Notes under the pieces: generated by a model
Told to the model about the DNA's origin: nothing
What the model saw: the letters and a program-made list of their open reading frames with translations, nothing else
Database searches by the model: none
Made by a program: the position numbers and the translations under genes
NCBI RefSeq assembly: GCF_000585255.1
Contig: NZ_JANL01000022.1
Location: 1 to 64,000 of the forward strand
Direction: 5' to 3'
From: Alkalibacterium sp. AK22
GTDB lineage: Bacteria; Bacillota; Bacilli; Lactobacillales; Carnobacteriaceae_A
Length of the DNA stretch: 64,000 nucleotides
Part shown: positions 45,343 through 53,779 of the stretch, in pieces
Numbering within the stretch: position 1 is the first letter of the stretch
How the letters are laid out: each line of letters opens with the position of its first letter

Positions 45343-47034
45343 TTATCTGACTGCACAGCGGTTCGGTCCGATTTCCATTTCACGCTGCTCTTCTTCATTT
45401 GGCTTGCTTTTTCCCATATTAGTCTGACGGATTTCCTGATAGGCATTGGGCTGCGGCGGCAAGTTATCAGTCACGGTAGAACGAAATTCTTTTTCGTCTT
45501 CAATATTCAGTCCGTGATTTTTGTCAAATAGCACACCAAGCTTTTCTGCCACACTTCCGTCTGTGTTCAACTCATCTATAATCATGAAGTGTGCCGGTAG
45601 AACAATCAGGTCTTCAGCTAAATTTTTGTAAGTGTTATACAGCGAGTGTCTTAAGTCACTGACCCAGTCATCAGCCTTACCTGCCAGATCGGGCCGTCCA
45701 ATCGAATCGATAAACAGGATATCTCCTGACAGCAAGTAAGCATCGTCGATGACAAAAGAAGTTGACCCAATCGTGTGCCCAGGTGTGTACAATGCTGCGA
45801 CATCAATCTCGCTTTCACCGACTGCAATTCGGACGCCTTCTTCTAGCGGCTGAAAGTCAAAAGTGGCCTCTTCAGCATCTTTAGGTGGCAGCCAGTAGCT
45901 TGCCCCTGTCTTCTCGGCGATTGTCCGTCCACCTGAGATATGATCAGCATGCAGATGTGTATCCAAAACATGTGTAATAGAGACCTTTTTATCTTCCGCA
46001 AGTGTCAGATATGGTTCAACGGTACGAGCTGAATCAATGATAACCGCTTCTTTACCAGAAATAGCCATGTAAGACAGGCAGCCCTTGCCTAAACGGACAA
46101 ACTGGTACAGCTCTCCTCCATCTTTTAGATCCGCTACTTTCACTGGCTCAAGGTATTCACTCCAGGCTTTCATTCCCCCTTCGAGATAAGAAGCGCTCAC
46201 CCCTTCCTCAACCAGCATTTCCCCGACCATGACGGATGATCCTTCCTTAGCACAGACGACCAGTAATGGTTTATCCGAAGGAATTTGAGGCAGGATATCT
46301 TCCAGTCCATCCAGAAGATCGAAGTAAGGAACGTTCAGGTAATCAAGCCCTTTTCCTTCTACTTTCCAATCCTCAAAAGCTGACTCATTACGAACATCCA
46401 GAATAAACAGTTCTTCCTGTCGAATCACTTTTTCTGCGAGTTCAGCAGGAGTCATCGCTGATAGATTCACTTCCTTATCCTCTTCTTTCCATTCGCTCAT
46501 CCCCGGCTTGACATTAACAACATCTGAGAAGCCTTTTTCGACCAGCATATGTGCAGCCATATCGCTGCGGTTGCCTGTTCGGCACACAACGTAGACCGGT
46601 TTATCTGTGCTGATTTCTCCAGTCCTCTTTTCCAGTTCACCTAGTGGAATGGATACTGCTCCATCAATGTGAAAAGCATCATACTCTTCTGGTTCACGTA
46701 CATCCAGCACCGTCAGCTCTTGCTTATCCTTCAGCAGTTTCTGAAGCTCCCCGTTCTGAACGATGGTCTCATAGGGTGCCGTTTCCTGGTCTTTTCCTGC
46801 TGCCCTAAGATAATGCTTCAATATACCTTCAGCTTCAACCGTTCCCAGATAATCGTGCCCTGATTTAGAGGCCCACGCTTTTAAATCCACTGTAGATCCC
46901 TTGTCTGTAGCCTGTACCTCAACAATTGCCCCCGGCTGAACATCTTTCATTGCCTTTTTTGTTCGAACAATCGGCATCGGACAAGCCAGTCCTTTTGCAT
47001 CAACTAAAATATCATGTGTCATTTCCTGCATCAT
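45343..47034 (-). CDS. TusA-rhodanese-rhodanese-metallo-beta-lactamase fusion (persulfide dioxygenase-like)
   Basis: 563 aa with four domains in order: TusA (about 5-75, [15 protein letters not shown]), rhodanese 1 (about 90-190, active-site VVCRTGNRS), rhodanese 2 (about 200-300, VVCAKEGSS), and a metallo-hydrolase (about 310-535) with [23 protein letters not shown] and LPAHF metal ligands as in ETHE1/CstB persulfide dioxygenases. It would pass sulfur from carrier Cys to the oxidising site. Domain order differs from staphylococcal CstB, where the metallo domain comes first. Confidence 0.88.
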   Translation of the reverse strand: MMQEMTHDILVDAKGLACPMPIVRTKKAMKDVQPGAIVEVQATDKGSTVDLKAWASKSGHDYLGTVEAEGILKHYLRAAGKDQETAPYETIVQNGELQKLLKDKQELTVLDVREPEEYDAFHIDGAVSIPLGELEKRTGEISTDKPVYVVCRTGNRSDMAAHMLVEKGFSDVVNVKPGMSEWKEEDKEVNLSAMTPAELAEKVIRQEELFILDVRNESAFEDWKVEGKGLDYLNVPYFDLLDGLEDILPQIPSDKPLLVVCAKEGSSVMVGEMLVEEGVSASYLEGGMKAWSEYLEPVKVADLKDGGELYQFVRLGKGCLSYMAISGKEAVIIDSARTVEPYLTLAEDKKVSITHVLDTHLHADHISGGRTIAEKTGASYWLPPKDAEEATFDFQPLEEGVRIAVGESEIDVAALYTPGHTIGSTSFVIDDAYLLSGDILFIDSIGRPDLAGKADDWVSDLRHSLYNTYKNLAEDLIVLPAHFMIIDELNTDGSVAEKLGVLFDKNHGLNIEDEKEFRSTVTDNLPPQPNAYQEIRQTNMGKSKPNEEEQREMEIGPNRCAVR

Positions 47035-47078
47035 TACAGCTCCTTTATAGTCCTGATCAGATTATTTGTTCTTTATCC

Positions 47079-47558
47079 TTAAATAAACAGATTAACTCCG
47101 CCATCTTCCGCATCCGCCAGATAAGCGGCTACCCCGGCGTATTGGCTGCTGTCTCTTAGCTCAGTTTTATTTAGACCTAGAAGATCCATGGTCATCGTAC
47201 AGGCTACCAGGTTGATATCCTGCTCTTCGGCCATATCGATTAGATCGCCTAAAGGCATGGCATTGTGCTTTTTCATGACTTTCTTGATGAGCTTGGGTCC
47301 AATGCCCGCAAAGTTCATGTTCGACAGACCCATTTTTTCCGGTCCGCGTGGCATCATTTTTCCAAACATCTTTTCTAGCCAGTTTTTCTTGACATGGATA
47401 GGCTCATCTTTTCGCAAGGCATTTAGCCCCCAGAAAGTATGAAAAATCGTTACTTTATGGTCATATGCAGCTGCCCCGTTGGCTATGATATAGGCTGCCA
47501 TCGCTTTGTCGTAGTCTCCACTGAATAAAATGATATTAGTCTTTTTCTGTTCGCTCAT
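47079..47558 (-). CDS. DsrE/DsrF/DrsH-like family protein
   Basis: 159 aa small sulfur-relay-type protein of the peroxiredoxin-like DsrE superfamily (NIILFSGDYDKAMAAYIIANGAAAYDHKVTIFHTFWGLNAL...LVACTMTMDLLGLNKTEL). A Cys in LVACTMTMD is the likely sulfur acceptor. First gene of the operon. ATG at 47558 chosen, with AAAGGGA 6 nt upstream; the further upstream TTG abuts the RBS. Confidence 0.85.
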   Translation of the reverse strand: MSEQKKTNIILFSGDYDKAMAAYIIANGAAAYDHKVTIFHTFWGLNALRKDEPIHVKKNWLEKMFGKMMPRGPEKMGLSNMNFAGIGPKLIKKVMKKHNAMPLGDLIDMAEEQDINLVACTMTMDLLGLNKTELRDSSQYAGVAAYLADAEDGGVNLFI

Positions 47559-47585
47559 ATACAATCCCTTTCCTATTTATACTAT

Positions 47586-47599
47586 TACCCGTATGGGTA
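47586..47599. promoter_or_regulatory. Second CsoR/CstR-like palindrome in the leader
   Basis: TACCC-GTAT-GGGTA in the 5' leader, 30 bp before the DsrE-like start. Confidence 0.5.
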
Positions 47600-47671
47600 T
47601 TATGCTTTTTAAATTTTTTTGTCATATGGGATTTCTCCCTCATGACGTATGCTTATCAGCAACTTGATTAC

Positions 47672-47701
47672 ATCATATACCCCGTTAGGTATATTTGTCA
47701 A
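47672..47701 (-). promoter_or_regulatory. Promoter and operator of the persulfide operon
   Basis: TTGACA (47696-47701) - 18 nt - TATGAT (47672-47677) on the minus strand. The spacer is largely filled by a perfect 7-bp inverted repeat, ATATACC-N6-GGTATAT (47675-47694), of the CsoR/CstR-type (TACCC...GGGTA class). Binding there would block the promoter; persulfide sensing is inferred from the operon content. Confidence 0.7.
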
Positions 47702-48031
47702 GGAGTTATTTTTATTTTTTCCAGCAACAATCATTTTTTTCAGAATAAAGCTTGCTATTAAAGCATTATTTCAAAGTTAATCAAGAAAACCGTCTGTATA
47801 TTTGTGAAAACAAAAAGGATGATTAGTTACTGGTAAAAATAATTTTGTCTTATTTGCTATAAATCACCCTTATAATACGCATATATTGCCTTATATGATC
47901 TAACTTTCTTTCCCTATACCCCTACACCCATATCAAAATTAAGTTATAGACTGCGTGTTGTCTGTAACACAGAAGAAAGATTTCTGATATACTATAAAAT
48001 AAATGACTGATCGACAGTAGGAGGGCTCAAG
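47702..48031. other. AT-rich intergenic region
   Basis: 330 bp between the divergent persulfide operon and the DUF1801-like gene. Contains a TATACCCC-TACA-CCCATA stretch at about 47918-47934 that resembles loose half-sites of the nearby operators, and TATAAT at about 47870 and TATACT at about 47988 that may be promoters of the plus-strand gene. Nothing else recognised. Confidence 0.5.
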
Positions 48032-48409
48032 GTGCACCCTTTTGAAGAATGGCTGAACACAGTTGAGGACTTGAATCACCGACAAAAGATACAGGAAATT
48101 TTAACGTGGATCGAAACCGAGTTCCCCATACTCGAAAAGAAAATTGCCTGGAAACAACCGATGTTTACTGCTCATGGAACCTTTATCATCGCTTTCAGTG
48201 TCTCTAAAAAACATATTGCTGGAGCACCGGAACATGCAGCCATCGACTATTTTCAGGAATCCTTCAAGCAGGCCGGCTATGAAACGACCAAGGAACTGTT
48301 CCGGATAAAGTGGGCGCAGCCGGTCGACTACGATCTGCTGAAAAAAATTATTCAGTTCAATATTGAGGATAAAGCTGAGATCACAACATTCTGGAGACCT
48401 CAATCATAG
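48032..48409 (+). CDS. DUF1801 / Fra-like iron chaperone family protein (YdhG-like)
   Basis: 125 aa. EKKIAWKQPMFTAHGTFIIAFSVSKKHIAGAPEHAAIDYF and FRIKWAQPVDYDLLKKIIQFNIEDK match the YdhG/Fra-like domain. Staphylococcal and Bacillus relatives act as frataxin-like iron chaperones; this is family knowledge and is not evident here. GTG start supported by TAGGAGGG. Single gene, followed by a bidirectional terminator. Confidence 0.8.
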   Translation: MHPFEEWLNTVEDLNHRQKIQEILTWIETEFPILEKKIAWKQPMFTAHGTFIIAFSVSKKHIAGAPEHAAIDYFQESFKQAGYETTKELFRIKWAQPVDYDLLKKIIQFNIEDKAEITTFWRPQS

Positions 48410-48485
48410 AGCGGAGCATCTTCAAAGAAACTGATGAGTACCACAGCGCCTTTCAATAATTATTTGTTTTAAACGCAAAAAAAAA

Positions 48486-48514
48486 ACTGTCCCTTAAACT
48501 GGACAGTCTTTTTT
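48486..48514. terminator. Bidirectional terminator
   Basis: ACTGTCC/GGACAGT stem with A-run and T-run flanks: ends the DUF1801 gene (plus) and the tRNA (minus). Confidence 0.85.
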
Positions 48515-48527
48515 ATATTCATTATAG

Positions 48528-48611
48528 TGCGCACGAGAAGACTCGAACTTCCACGGGGCTAAGCCCCACCAGCCCCTCAAGCTGGCGCGTCTACCATTCC
48601 GCCACGTGCGC
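48528..48611 (-). tRNA. tRNA-Leu (anticodon GAG)
   Basis: 84-nt class II tRNA on the minus strand: 7-bp acceptor GCGCACG/CGTGCGC with discriminator A, D-arm beginning GTGGCGGAATGGTAGACGC, anticodon arm CCAGC-TTGAGGG-GCTGG with GAG, a long variable arm (GGGGC/GCCCC) and TTCGAGTC T-loop. CCA is not encoded. Decodes CUC/CUU Leu. Confidence 0.95.
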
Positions 48612-48629
48612 ATGACACTCACAAAAGCT

Positions 48630-48658
48630 ATCATATCAGTCTTTACTTTAAATGTCAA
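48630..48658 (-). promoter_or_regulatory. tRNA-Leu promoter
   Basis: TTGACA - 17 nt - TATGAT on the minus strand. Confidence 0.8.
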
Positions 48659-48755
48659 TATGGAGCAGCTATTACATTAAATTACTCTGCAACTTCCCCG
48701 TACTGCGATATGGCTAGGATAACACCTAGGGTCTGTCTAAAAGGAGACTAGTGAA

Positions 48756-49066
48756 CTGATCCGTACTATTGTATTGGACACGGGCAATGTACTGATTCCT
48801 TATGTACTCTCCCAATTTATTCAAACCTTGACTCCTGATCCGCACCAACAGCCACTACTCTTAAAGATTATTTTTCAAGCTGACGAATGGCTGGTCAATG
48901 ACCATGGGACATTCACCAGAGAGGAACTGTCCCCTCATGCCTACCTCAAACTGCCCAAAAAAAAGGCACCCCCTCAGTCCACGATATCTTAAGCAGCTAG
49001 CACAAGAAAATGACGCCTATTCAGGAAATGTCTCCGCTTCTTGCTGCACTCAAAGCCTGCCGCTAA
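48756..49066 (+). pseudogene. HAD-superfamily hydrolase remnant
   Basis: N-terminal part of a HAD hydrolase: IRTIVLDTGNVLIPY (motif I Asp) ... ADEWLVNDHGTFTREELSPHAYLKLPKK, after GGAG but without a standard start codon. At the A8 run (48958-48965) the frame is lost; in another frame the protein continues as PSVHDILSS*HKKMTPIQEMSPLLAALKAC with TAG where Trp is expected, then ends; everything downstream (motifs II-IV) is missing. Three separate lesions show a decayed gene. Confidence 0.75.
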
Positions 49067-49079
49067 AGCCTGCAACAAA

Positions 49080-49113
49080 AGAACGGCCGGATTTTTATCC
49101 GACCGCTCTTTTA
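49080..49113 (-). terminator. Terminator after sprT
   Basis: AGAGCGG-CGGA / TCCG-CCG-TCT stem followed by T residues on the minus strand. Confidence 0.6.
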
Positions 49114-49115
49114 GT

Positions 49116-49574
49116 TCATCTCGTTTCTTTCCCCACCAGTTGCAATTGTCCTCTGCACCGGGCACAGACATACTTGTCAGTATTGAAGCGTCTTTTCCGC
49201 TTTAATACTGACTGGCAGTCTGAACAGTGGTAAACCCAGTGGGAGTTGGGTTGGTTACTTCCCATGGTAGGCACAAAGCGCAATCCACCGACTTCCCGCA
49301 ACAGGCTTTTGAATTCTGGATCTTTATGCCTATAGCCTCTTCCTTCCAGATGAAGATGGTAATGACAGAGTTCGTGGCGAATGACTGCTTTAAGTGTGTT
49401 TAGTCCTAATTCATCAAGGACTTTCGGATTAAAATCCAGATCATGGCTATTCAGATGATAGCGGCCTCCGGTCGTTTTTAGGCGGCTGTTAAATACTGCC
49501 TGGTGGCGAAAAGGACGCTTGAAGTCTGTCAGCGATATGCCTTCGACCAGTTCTTGTAATGCTTCCTGATCCAT
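49116..49574 (-). CDS. SprT family zinc protein (YdcK-like)
   Basis: 152 aa. Metalloprotease-like HELCHYH at about residues 71-77, and a C-terminal zinc ribbon with two CxxC pairs (CSDC and CARC). The bacterial SprT-like family has no firmly known role. It follows tex, as in B. subtilis (ydcI-ydcK), and a tRNA gene nearby also matches that context. A stem-loop terminator follows. Confidence 0.88.
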   Translation of the reverse strand: MDQEALQELVEGISLTDFKRPFRHQAVFNSRLKTTGGRYHLNSHDLDFNPKVLDELGLNTLKAVIRHELCHYHLHLEGRGYRHKDPEFKSLLREVGGLRFVPTMGSNQPNSHWVYHCSDCQSVLKRKRRFNTDKYVCARCRGQLQLVGKETR

Positions 49575-49636
49575 CCCCGACTCCTTTCCTTCTTCAAGTC
49601 AAGCGTGTAGTTTAGTGTTTAGCCTGTTCTTACTGG

Positions 49637-51820
49637 TTAGCTGTTTTTGTGCACCATGCTTAAGGCAATCCGGCCTTTTTTCAAATCTACAGCATCGATC
49701 CATATTTTGACGATATCCCCTACAGACACGACATCTTTTGGATGCTTCACATACTTACTGCTCAGCTTGGAAATGTGTACCAGTCCATCCTGCTTGACAC
49801 CGATATCGACAAAAGCGCCAAAATCAACCACATTACGCACAGTCCCTTCTAATTCCATTCCCTCTTTCAGATCCTCCATAGTCAGAACGTCCGTACGCAG
49901 CAGTGGCGCCGGCATATCGTCACGCATATCCCTTCCAGGAGCAGCCAGTGCTTTCAAAATATCTTGGTATGTTTCCTGACCCAGCTGGGTCTCGTTGAGA
50001 ACCTTGTTTTCGTCCAGTAGCCTAATACGCGAACTCAACTCCGATGACCCTAAATCCTTTTTGGAGAGGCCGGCCATTTTAAGGATGGCATCGGCCTGTT
50101 TATAGGTTTCCGGATGGATACCTGTGTGATCAAAGGGTTCCTTTCCGTCTGGTATACGCAGGAAGCCGACCGCCTGCTCATAAGCTTTGGGTCCCAGACG
50201 CTTTACTTTTTTAAGCTGGCTTCGACTGGTGAACTTGCCGTTGTCTTCCCGGTAAGTCACAATGTTTTCAGCTGTTGTTTTCGTTAGTCCCGAAATATGC
50301 TTCAAAAGAGCGGCACTCGCTGTATTGACATTGACCCCGACTTTGTTCACGACCGTTTCGATCACAAAGTCCAGGCGCTCTGTCAGCTTTTTCTGGGAGA
50401 CATCATGCTGATACTGACCGACACCAATAGATTTCGGATCGATCTTGACCAGTTCGGCCAAGGGATCCTGCAGACGTCTGGCAATACTGACTGCACTGCG
50501 TTCCTCGACTTGAAGGTCTGGAAATTCACGCCTGGCTTCTTCGCTGGCCGAATAGACCGAGGCTCCCGCCTCATTGACAATCACATAAGCGACGCGGTGA
50601 CCAATAGCCTTAAGGTGCTCAGCTACAAAAGTCTCTGATTCACGACTCGCTGTTCCATTACCGATGGCTACCGTATCCACCTCGTATTCACTCACCAGCT
50701 GAACAAAACGTTCAGCCGCTTCCTGACGCTTTTTTGCGGAAGCCGGCTTGTGCGGATAAATGACGTCGATCGCCAAAACTTTCCCAGTCGCATCGATCAC
50801 AACCAGCTTGCAGCCGGTCCGGTATGCGGGGTCCAGACCCAGTATAGTCTGATCCTTCAGCGGAGCCTGCAGCAGGAGGTTGCTGAGATTCTCTCCGAAT
50901 ACTTCGATAGCCTGATCCTCAGCCTTTTCCGTGAGTTCATTGCGGATATCTCTTTCAATAGCCGGTTTGATAAAACGCTTATAGGCGTCCGCGACTGCTT
51001 CAGTAACAGCCTCCGTAGCAGCCGTTTTCCGGGCGTTTTCGGGCAGCTCATTTTTGAGGATATAGCTGAGGATCCTCTCTTCATCGGCGTTTACTGCCAC
51101 TGATAAAATCTCTTCCTTTTCTCCCCGGTTCAGTGCCAGAATCCGGTGAGAAACCAGTGTTTTGACATTTTCAGAATATTCATAGTACATTTCGTAGACA
51201 CTTTTCTGGTCCAGGGACGAATCTTTTACTTTTGCTTCCACCGTCCCGCAGTTGTAAGTATAGTCTCTGATCCATGTCCGGTAAGTTGGATTATCTGCAA
51301 TATATTCTGCCAGAATTTCATGCATCCCTTGGAGAGCCTCTTCAGTAGAGCGAACTTCCTTTTTTTCACTGATATACTCTGCTGCTTTCGCTTCTAGGTT
51401 GCCTACAGGGAAAGTCAACACCCACTGTGCTAGCGGCTCCAGACCTTTTTCTTTTGCAATAGTCGCTTTGGTCCGGCGCTTTTGCTTATAAGGGCGGTAC
51501 AGATCTTCTACCCGCTGCATCTGCCGGGCAGCACGTATTTCCTTTTCGAGTTCAGGTGTCAGCTTATTTTGTTCTTCTATCGCGGCTAGAACGTCATCCT
51601 TGCGCTTTTTTAGATTGGTCAGATAGGCATGGCGCTCTTCAATTTCTCTGATTTGTACTTCATCTAGTGAACCGGTCACTTCTTTACGGTAACGGGCGAT
51701 AAAGGGTACCGTATTTCCGTCCTGAAGCAAGTCCAGAACCGCGGTCAATTGTTTTGTTGAATAGGCACTTAACTCCTTATTTAACAGCTGAGTGATTTGC
51801 ATTTCTTTAATCTCGCTCAT
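49637..51820 (-). CDS. tex: Tex family transcription/RNA-binding protein
   Basis: 727 aa nucleic-acid-binding protein: N-terminal helical region, YqgF/RuvX-like domain (LGLDPAYRTGCKLVVIDATGKVL), helix-hairpin-helix region (VNVNTASAALLKHISGLTKTTAENIVTYR) and C-terminal S1 domain (ELEGTVRNVVDFGAFVDIGVKQDGLVHISKLS). Helps manage transcription or ribosome rescue in other bacteria. ATG at 51820 chosen because GAGGAG stands 9 nt upstream of it; it replaces a longer N-terminus with no RBS. Confidence 0.94.
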   Translation of the reverse strand: MSEIKEMQITQLLNKELSAYSTKQLTAVLDLLQDGNTVPFIARYRKEVTGSLDEVQIREIEERHAYLTNLKKRKDDVLAAIEEQNKLTPELEKEIRAARQMQRVEDLYRPYKQKRRTKATIAKEKGLEPLAQWVLTFPVGNLEAKAAEYISEKKEVRSTEEALQGMHEILAEYIADNPTYRTWIRDYTYNCGTVEAKVKDSSLDQKSVYEMYYEYSENVKTLVSHRILALNRGEKEEILSVAVNADEERILSYILKNELPENARKTAATEAVTEAVADAYKRFIKPAIERDIRNELTEKAEDQAIEVFGENLSNLLLQAPLKDQTILGLDPAYRTGCKLVVIDATGKVLAIDVIYPHKPASAKKRQEAAERFVQLVSEYEVDTVAIGNGTASRESETFVAEHLKAIGHRVAYVIVNEAGASVYSASEEARREFPDLQVEERSAVSIARRLQDPLAELVKIDPKSIGVGQYQHDVSQKKLTERLDFVIETVVNKVGVNVNTASAALLKHISGLTKTTAENIVTYREDNGKFTSRSQLKKVKRLGPKAYEQAVGFLRIPDGKEPFDHTGIHPETYKQADAILKMAGLSKKDLGSSELSSRIRLLDENKVLNETQLGQETYQDILKALAAPGRDMRDDMPAPLLRTDVLTMEDLKEGMELEGTVRNVVDFGAFVDIGVKQDGLVHISKLSSKYVKHPKDVVSVGDIVKIWIDAVDLKKGRIALSMVHKNS

Positions 51821-51979
51821 TCTTGTCATCTCCTCTAAAATCGTCACCCGTCCATTTTAACATATGGACACTCTAATGCACGGGTCATTCCAAAAATAAG
51901 ATAACTATATCCATACTTTAAATTCATGTCCTCACACAAAAAGCCTGGCTGACTGTAAAGCCAGACACCAGACTATCTT

Positions 51980-52801
51980 TCAACCAATATCAAAAGTCAG
52001 CAGGCTGTTTTCAATCTGTGTACCAATATCCTTTATACGCCAGTGTTTATGGTTGCCCACGCAGGCACTGATGTACGTACGCTGCTCATCCCTCAACACT
52101 TTTCTGAAATGCACATGACCCATGATGCTGTAATCGATAGCAGAATATTGCTCGTAAAGGGCTTCATAAGCTTTGGCTCCCAGGAAAGCATTGGCATAGT
52201 TGTATACTCTATGGGGAAGTGGCATGACAAAGGCTTTATGGGTAGCTACATGGGTCATTAAAATGATTCGCCTATGCTGAACAGACTGTAGATCTTTATG
52301 CAACTGCTCAAGCATTTCCTGGCTGACGGTCTGGTCTGACCGCCCCCAGTTGACGTAGTGACGGTCATTCCAGGAAGCAAAGCCATACTGCTTTTTCTCA
52401 AAATCCTGCTGGCTGTAGATACTGTGATCAGCGTACCCATAGTCATACCAACCGGGAGTTCCAACCACGGCAAAACAATCAGTCAATACCCTAGGCTGTC
52501 CGGCTAGTGAGTAGGACTGTCTGTTAAAAAAATCAGCAATCCGATTGGTATCTTTTACTGAATGGTCTCTGGACCAGTAATCATGGTTCCCCGGGACAAA
52601 CAGTACAGGGATCTGACTGACCTGTTCCAGCTTTCGAATAAAATCATGCGTCTTTAAATAGTGATTGGATATGTCTCCAGCTATCAGGAGCAGATCGACC
52701 GCTTTTCTCTTTAGAATGTCCCCAAGCATACGTTCCAGTTCCGGACCAACAAAGACTTCGTTCCGGTCGATATGCAAGTCAGACAGAACTCCTACCTTCA
52801 T
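51980..52801 (-). CDS. Calcineurin-like metallophosphoesterase
   Basis: 273 aa. Metal motifs DLHID, GDISNHYL, GNHDYW, THVATHKAF and GHVHFRK. Long spacer between motifs and a C-terminal GNHKHWR. Phosphoesterase of unknown substrate. Starts 1 bp after the next phosphatase gene upstream ends; GGAGGAATAAGAAG precedes it. No clear function. Confidence 0.85.
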   Translation of the reverse strand: MKVGVLSDLHIDRNEVFVGPELERMLGDILKRKAVDLLLIAGDISNHYLKTHDFIRKLEQVSQIPVLFVPGNHDYWSRDHSVKDTNRIADFFNRQSYSLAGQPRVLTDCFAVVGTPGWYDYGYADHSIYSQQDFEKKQYGFASWNDRHYVNWGRSDQTVSQEMLEQLHKDLQSVQHRRIILMTHVATHKAFVMPLPHRVYNYANAFLGAKAYEALYEQYSAIDYSIMGHVHFRKVLRDEQRTYISACVGNHKHWRIKDIGTQIENSLLTFDIG

Positions 52802-52802
52802 T

Positions 52803-53552
52803 TTACTTCTTATTCCTCCCAAACAGCCGGCTGATCAGATTGCCGCCACTGTCTACTTTATACTGTCTCTCAATACCTTTATGGCCAAAAACCACTCCAT
52901 GCAGGGTTCCACCGTATACAGCCCCTCCATCCAGTCCAATCAGACCGTCTTCAGACTCCCAGATATCCGTGTTTACCTGCTTACCATGCAGCATAGGCGT
53001 GATGGTATGGCCAAACACAATGATTTTCCCTGTGTGGTTGGGCTGATCATAAAAACCTTCTCGGATCCACACAAAGTTGTGGTCTGTCGTATCTTTCCAG
53101 TTCTCTAAAGTCAGGTCCACTCCCGCATGGACAAAAAGATAATCTTCCCATTCAAAGGTCAGCGGTCTAGAGGTCAAAAAAGGCATCAGCCAGGGAAATT
53201 GACTTTTGATTTGCTCCGCTAATTCTGCTGCATCATCACTTCCCTCAGGTCTACTCAGAAATGACTGCACCGTCACCATTCCTCCATTCATCTCATAAGA
53301 GGCGGCCGCCTGATTAGGCTGCTCCAAAAAATTGGCTAGCATGACTTCATGATTGCCCATCAGGCAGACCGCTCCCTTCTCTTCGACAAGATGGCGAGCG
53401 AGTTCAAAACAGGCTTTGGGATTTTCACCTCGGTCTCCAAGATCTCCGAGTAAAACCAGCTGCTCTTCCTCCTCGTTCCAGTATTCAAGCAGCTCTTTAA
53501 ACATGGTGTACTGGCCGTGTACATCTCCCACTGCAAAAACTTTATTTTTCAT
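52803..53552 (-). CDS. Serine/threonine-phosphatase-like metallophosphoesterase
   Basis: 249 aa with motifs GDVHGQY, GDLGDRGENPKA, GNHEVML, VHAGV and FGHTITPM, typical of the PPP/ApaH branch (protein phosphatases, diadenosine tetraphosphatases, PrpE). Which substrate it uses cannot be decided. Forms a two-gene operon with the second metallophosphoesterase. Confidence 0.88.
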   Translation of the reverse strand: MKNKVFAVGDVHGQYTMFKELLEYWNEEEEQLVLLGDLGDRGENPKACFELARHLVEEKGAVCLMGNHEVMLANFLEQPNQAAASYEMNGGMVTVQSFLSRPEGSDDAAELAEQIKSQFPWLMPFLTSRPLTFEWEDYLFVHAGVDLTLENWKDTTDHNFVWIREGFYDQPNHTGKIIVFGHTITPMLHGKQVNTDIWESEDGLIGLDGGAVYGGTLHGVVFGHKGIERQYKVDSGGNLISRLFGRNKK

Positions 53553-53675
53553 GATCCCTGCCTCCTCAAAGCTTATACTTGTCTGATTCTTAGATTCATC
53601 TTACCACAAGCCCCTCCGGGAATTCCGGGCAGGTGTTTTTCCAGTACTTTTTGCATCTGACAGAGAGTCAAAAAG

Positions 53676-53734
53676 TGAAGATTCTATGATAATGATTCAC
53701 TTTCGTAGTATCATAGCCTGCTGCTCTGTATAAT
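53676..53734 (+). promoter_or_regulatory. Promoter with inverted repeats upstream of the MacAB-like exporter
   Basis: TATAAT (53729-53734) has a very poor -35 (TAGTAT). A perfect 8-bp inverted repeat, CTATGATA (53684-53691) and TATCATAG (53709-53716), overlaps that -35; GTGAA/TTCAC (53676-53700) is nested. The weak -35 suggests an activator. Confidence 0.5.
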
Positions 53735-53779
53735 TGTGAACAGAGACAGATTTTTACCAATAGAAGGGATGATAGATAT

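Noticed and set aside
48898-49233. 111-codon ORF after the HAD fragment
   Set aside because: Runs antisense into sprT; residue content does not match HAD motifs. The true continuation of the HAD protein is in the other frame.
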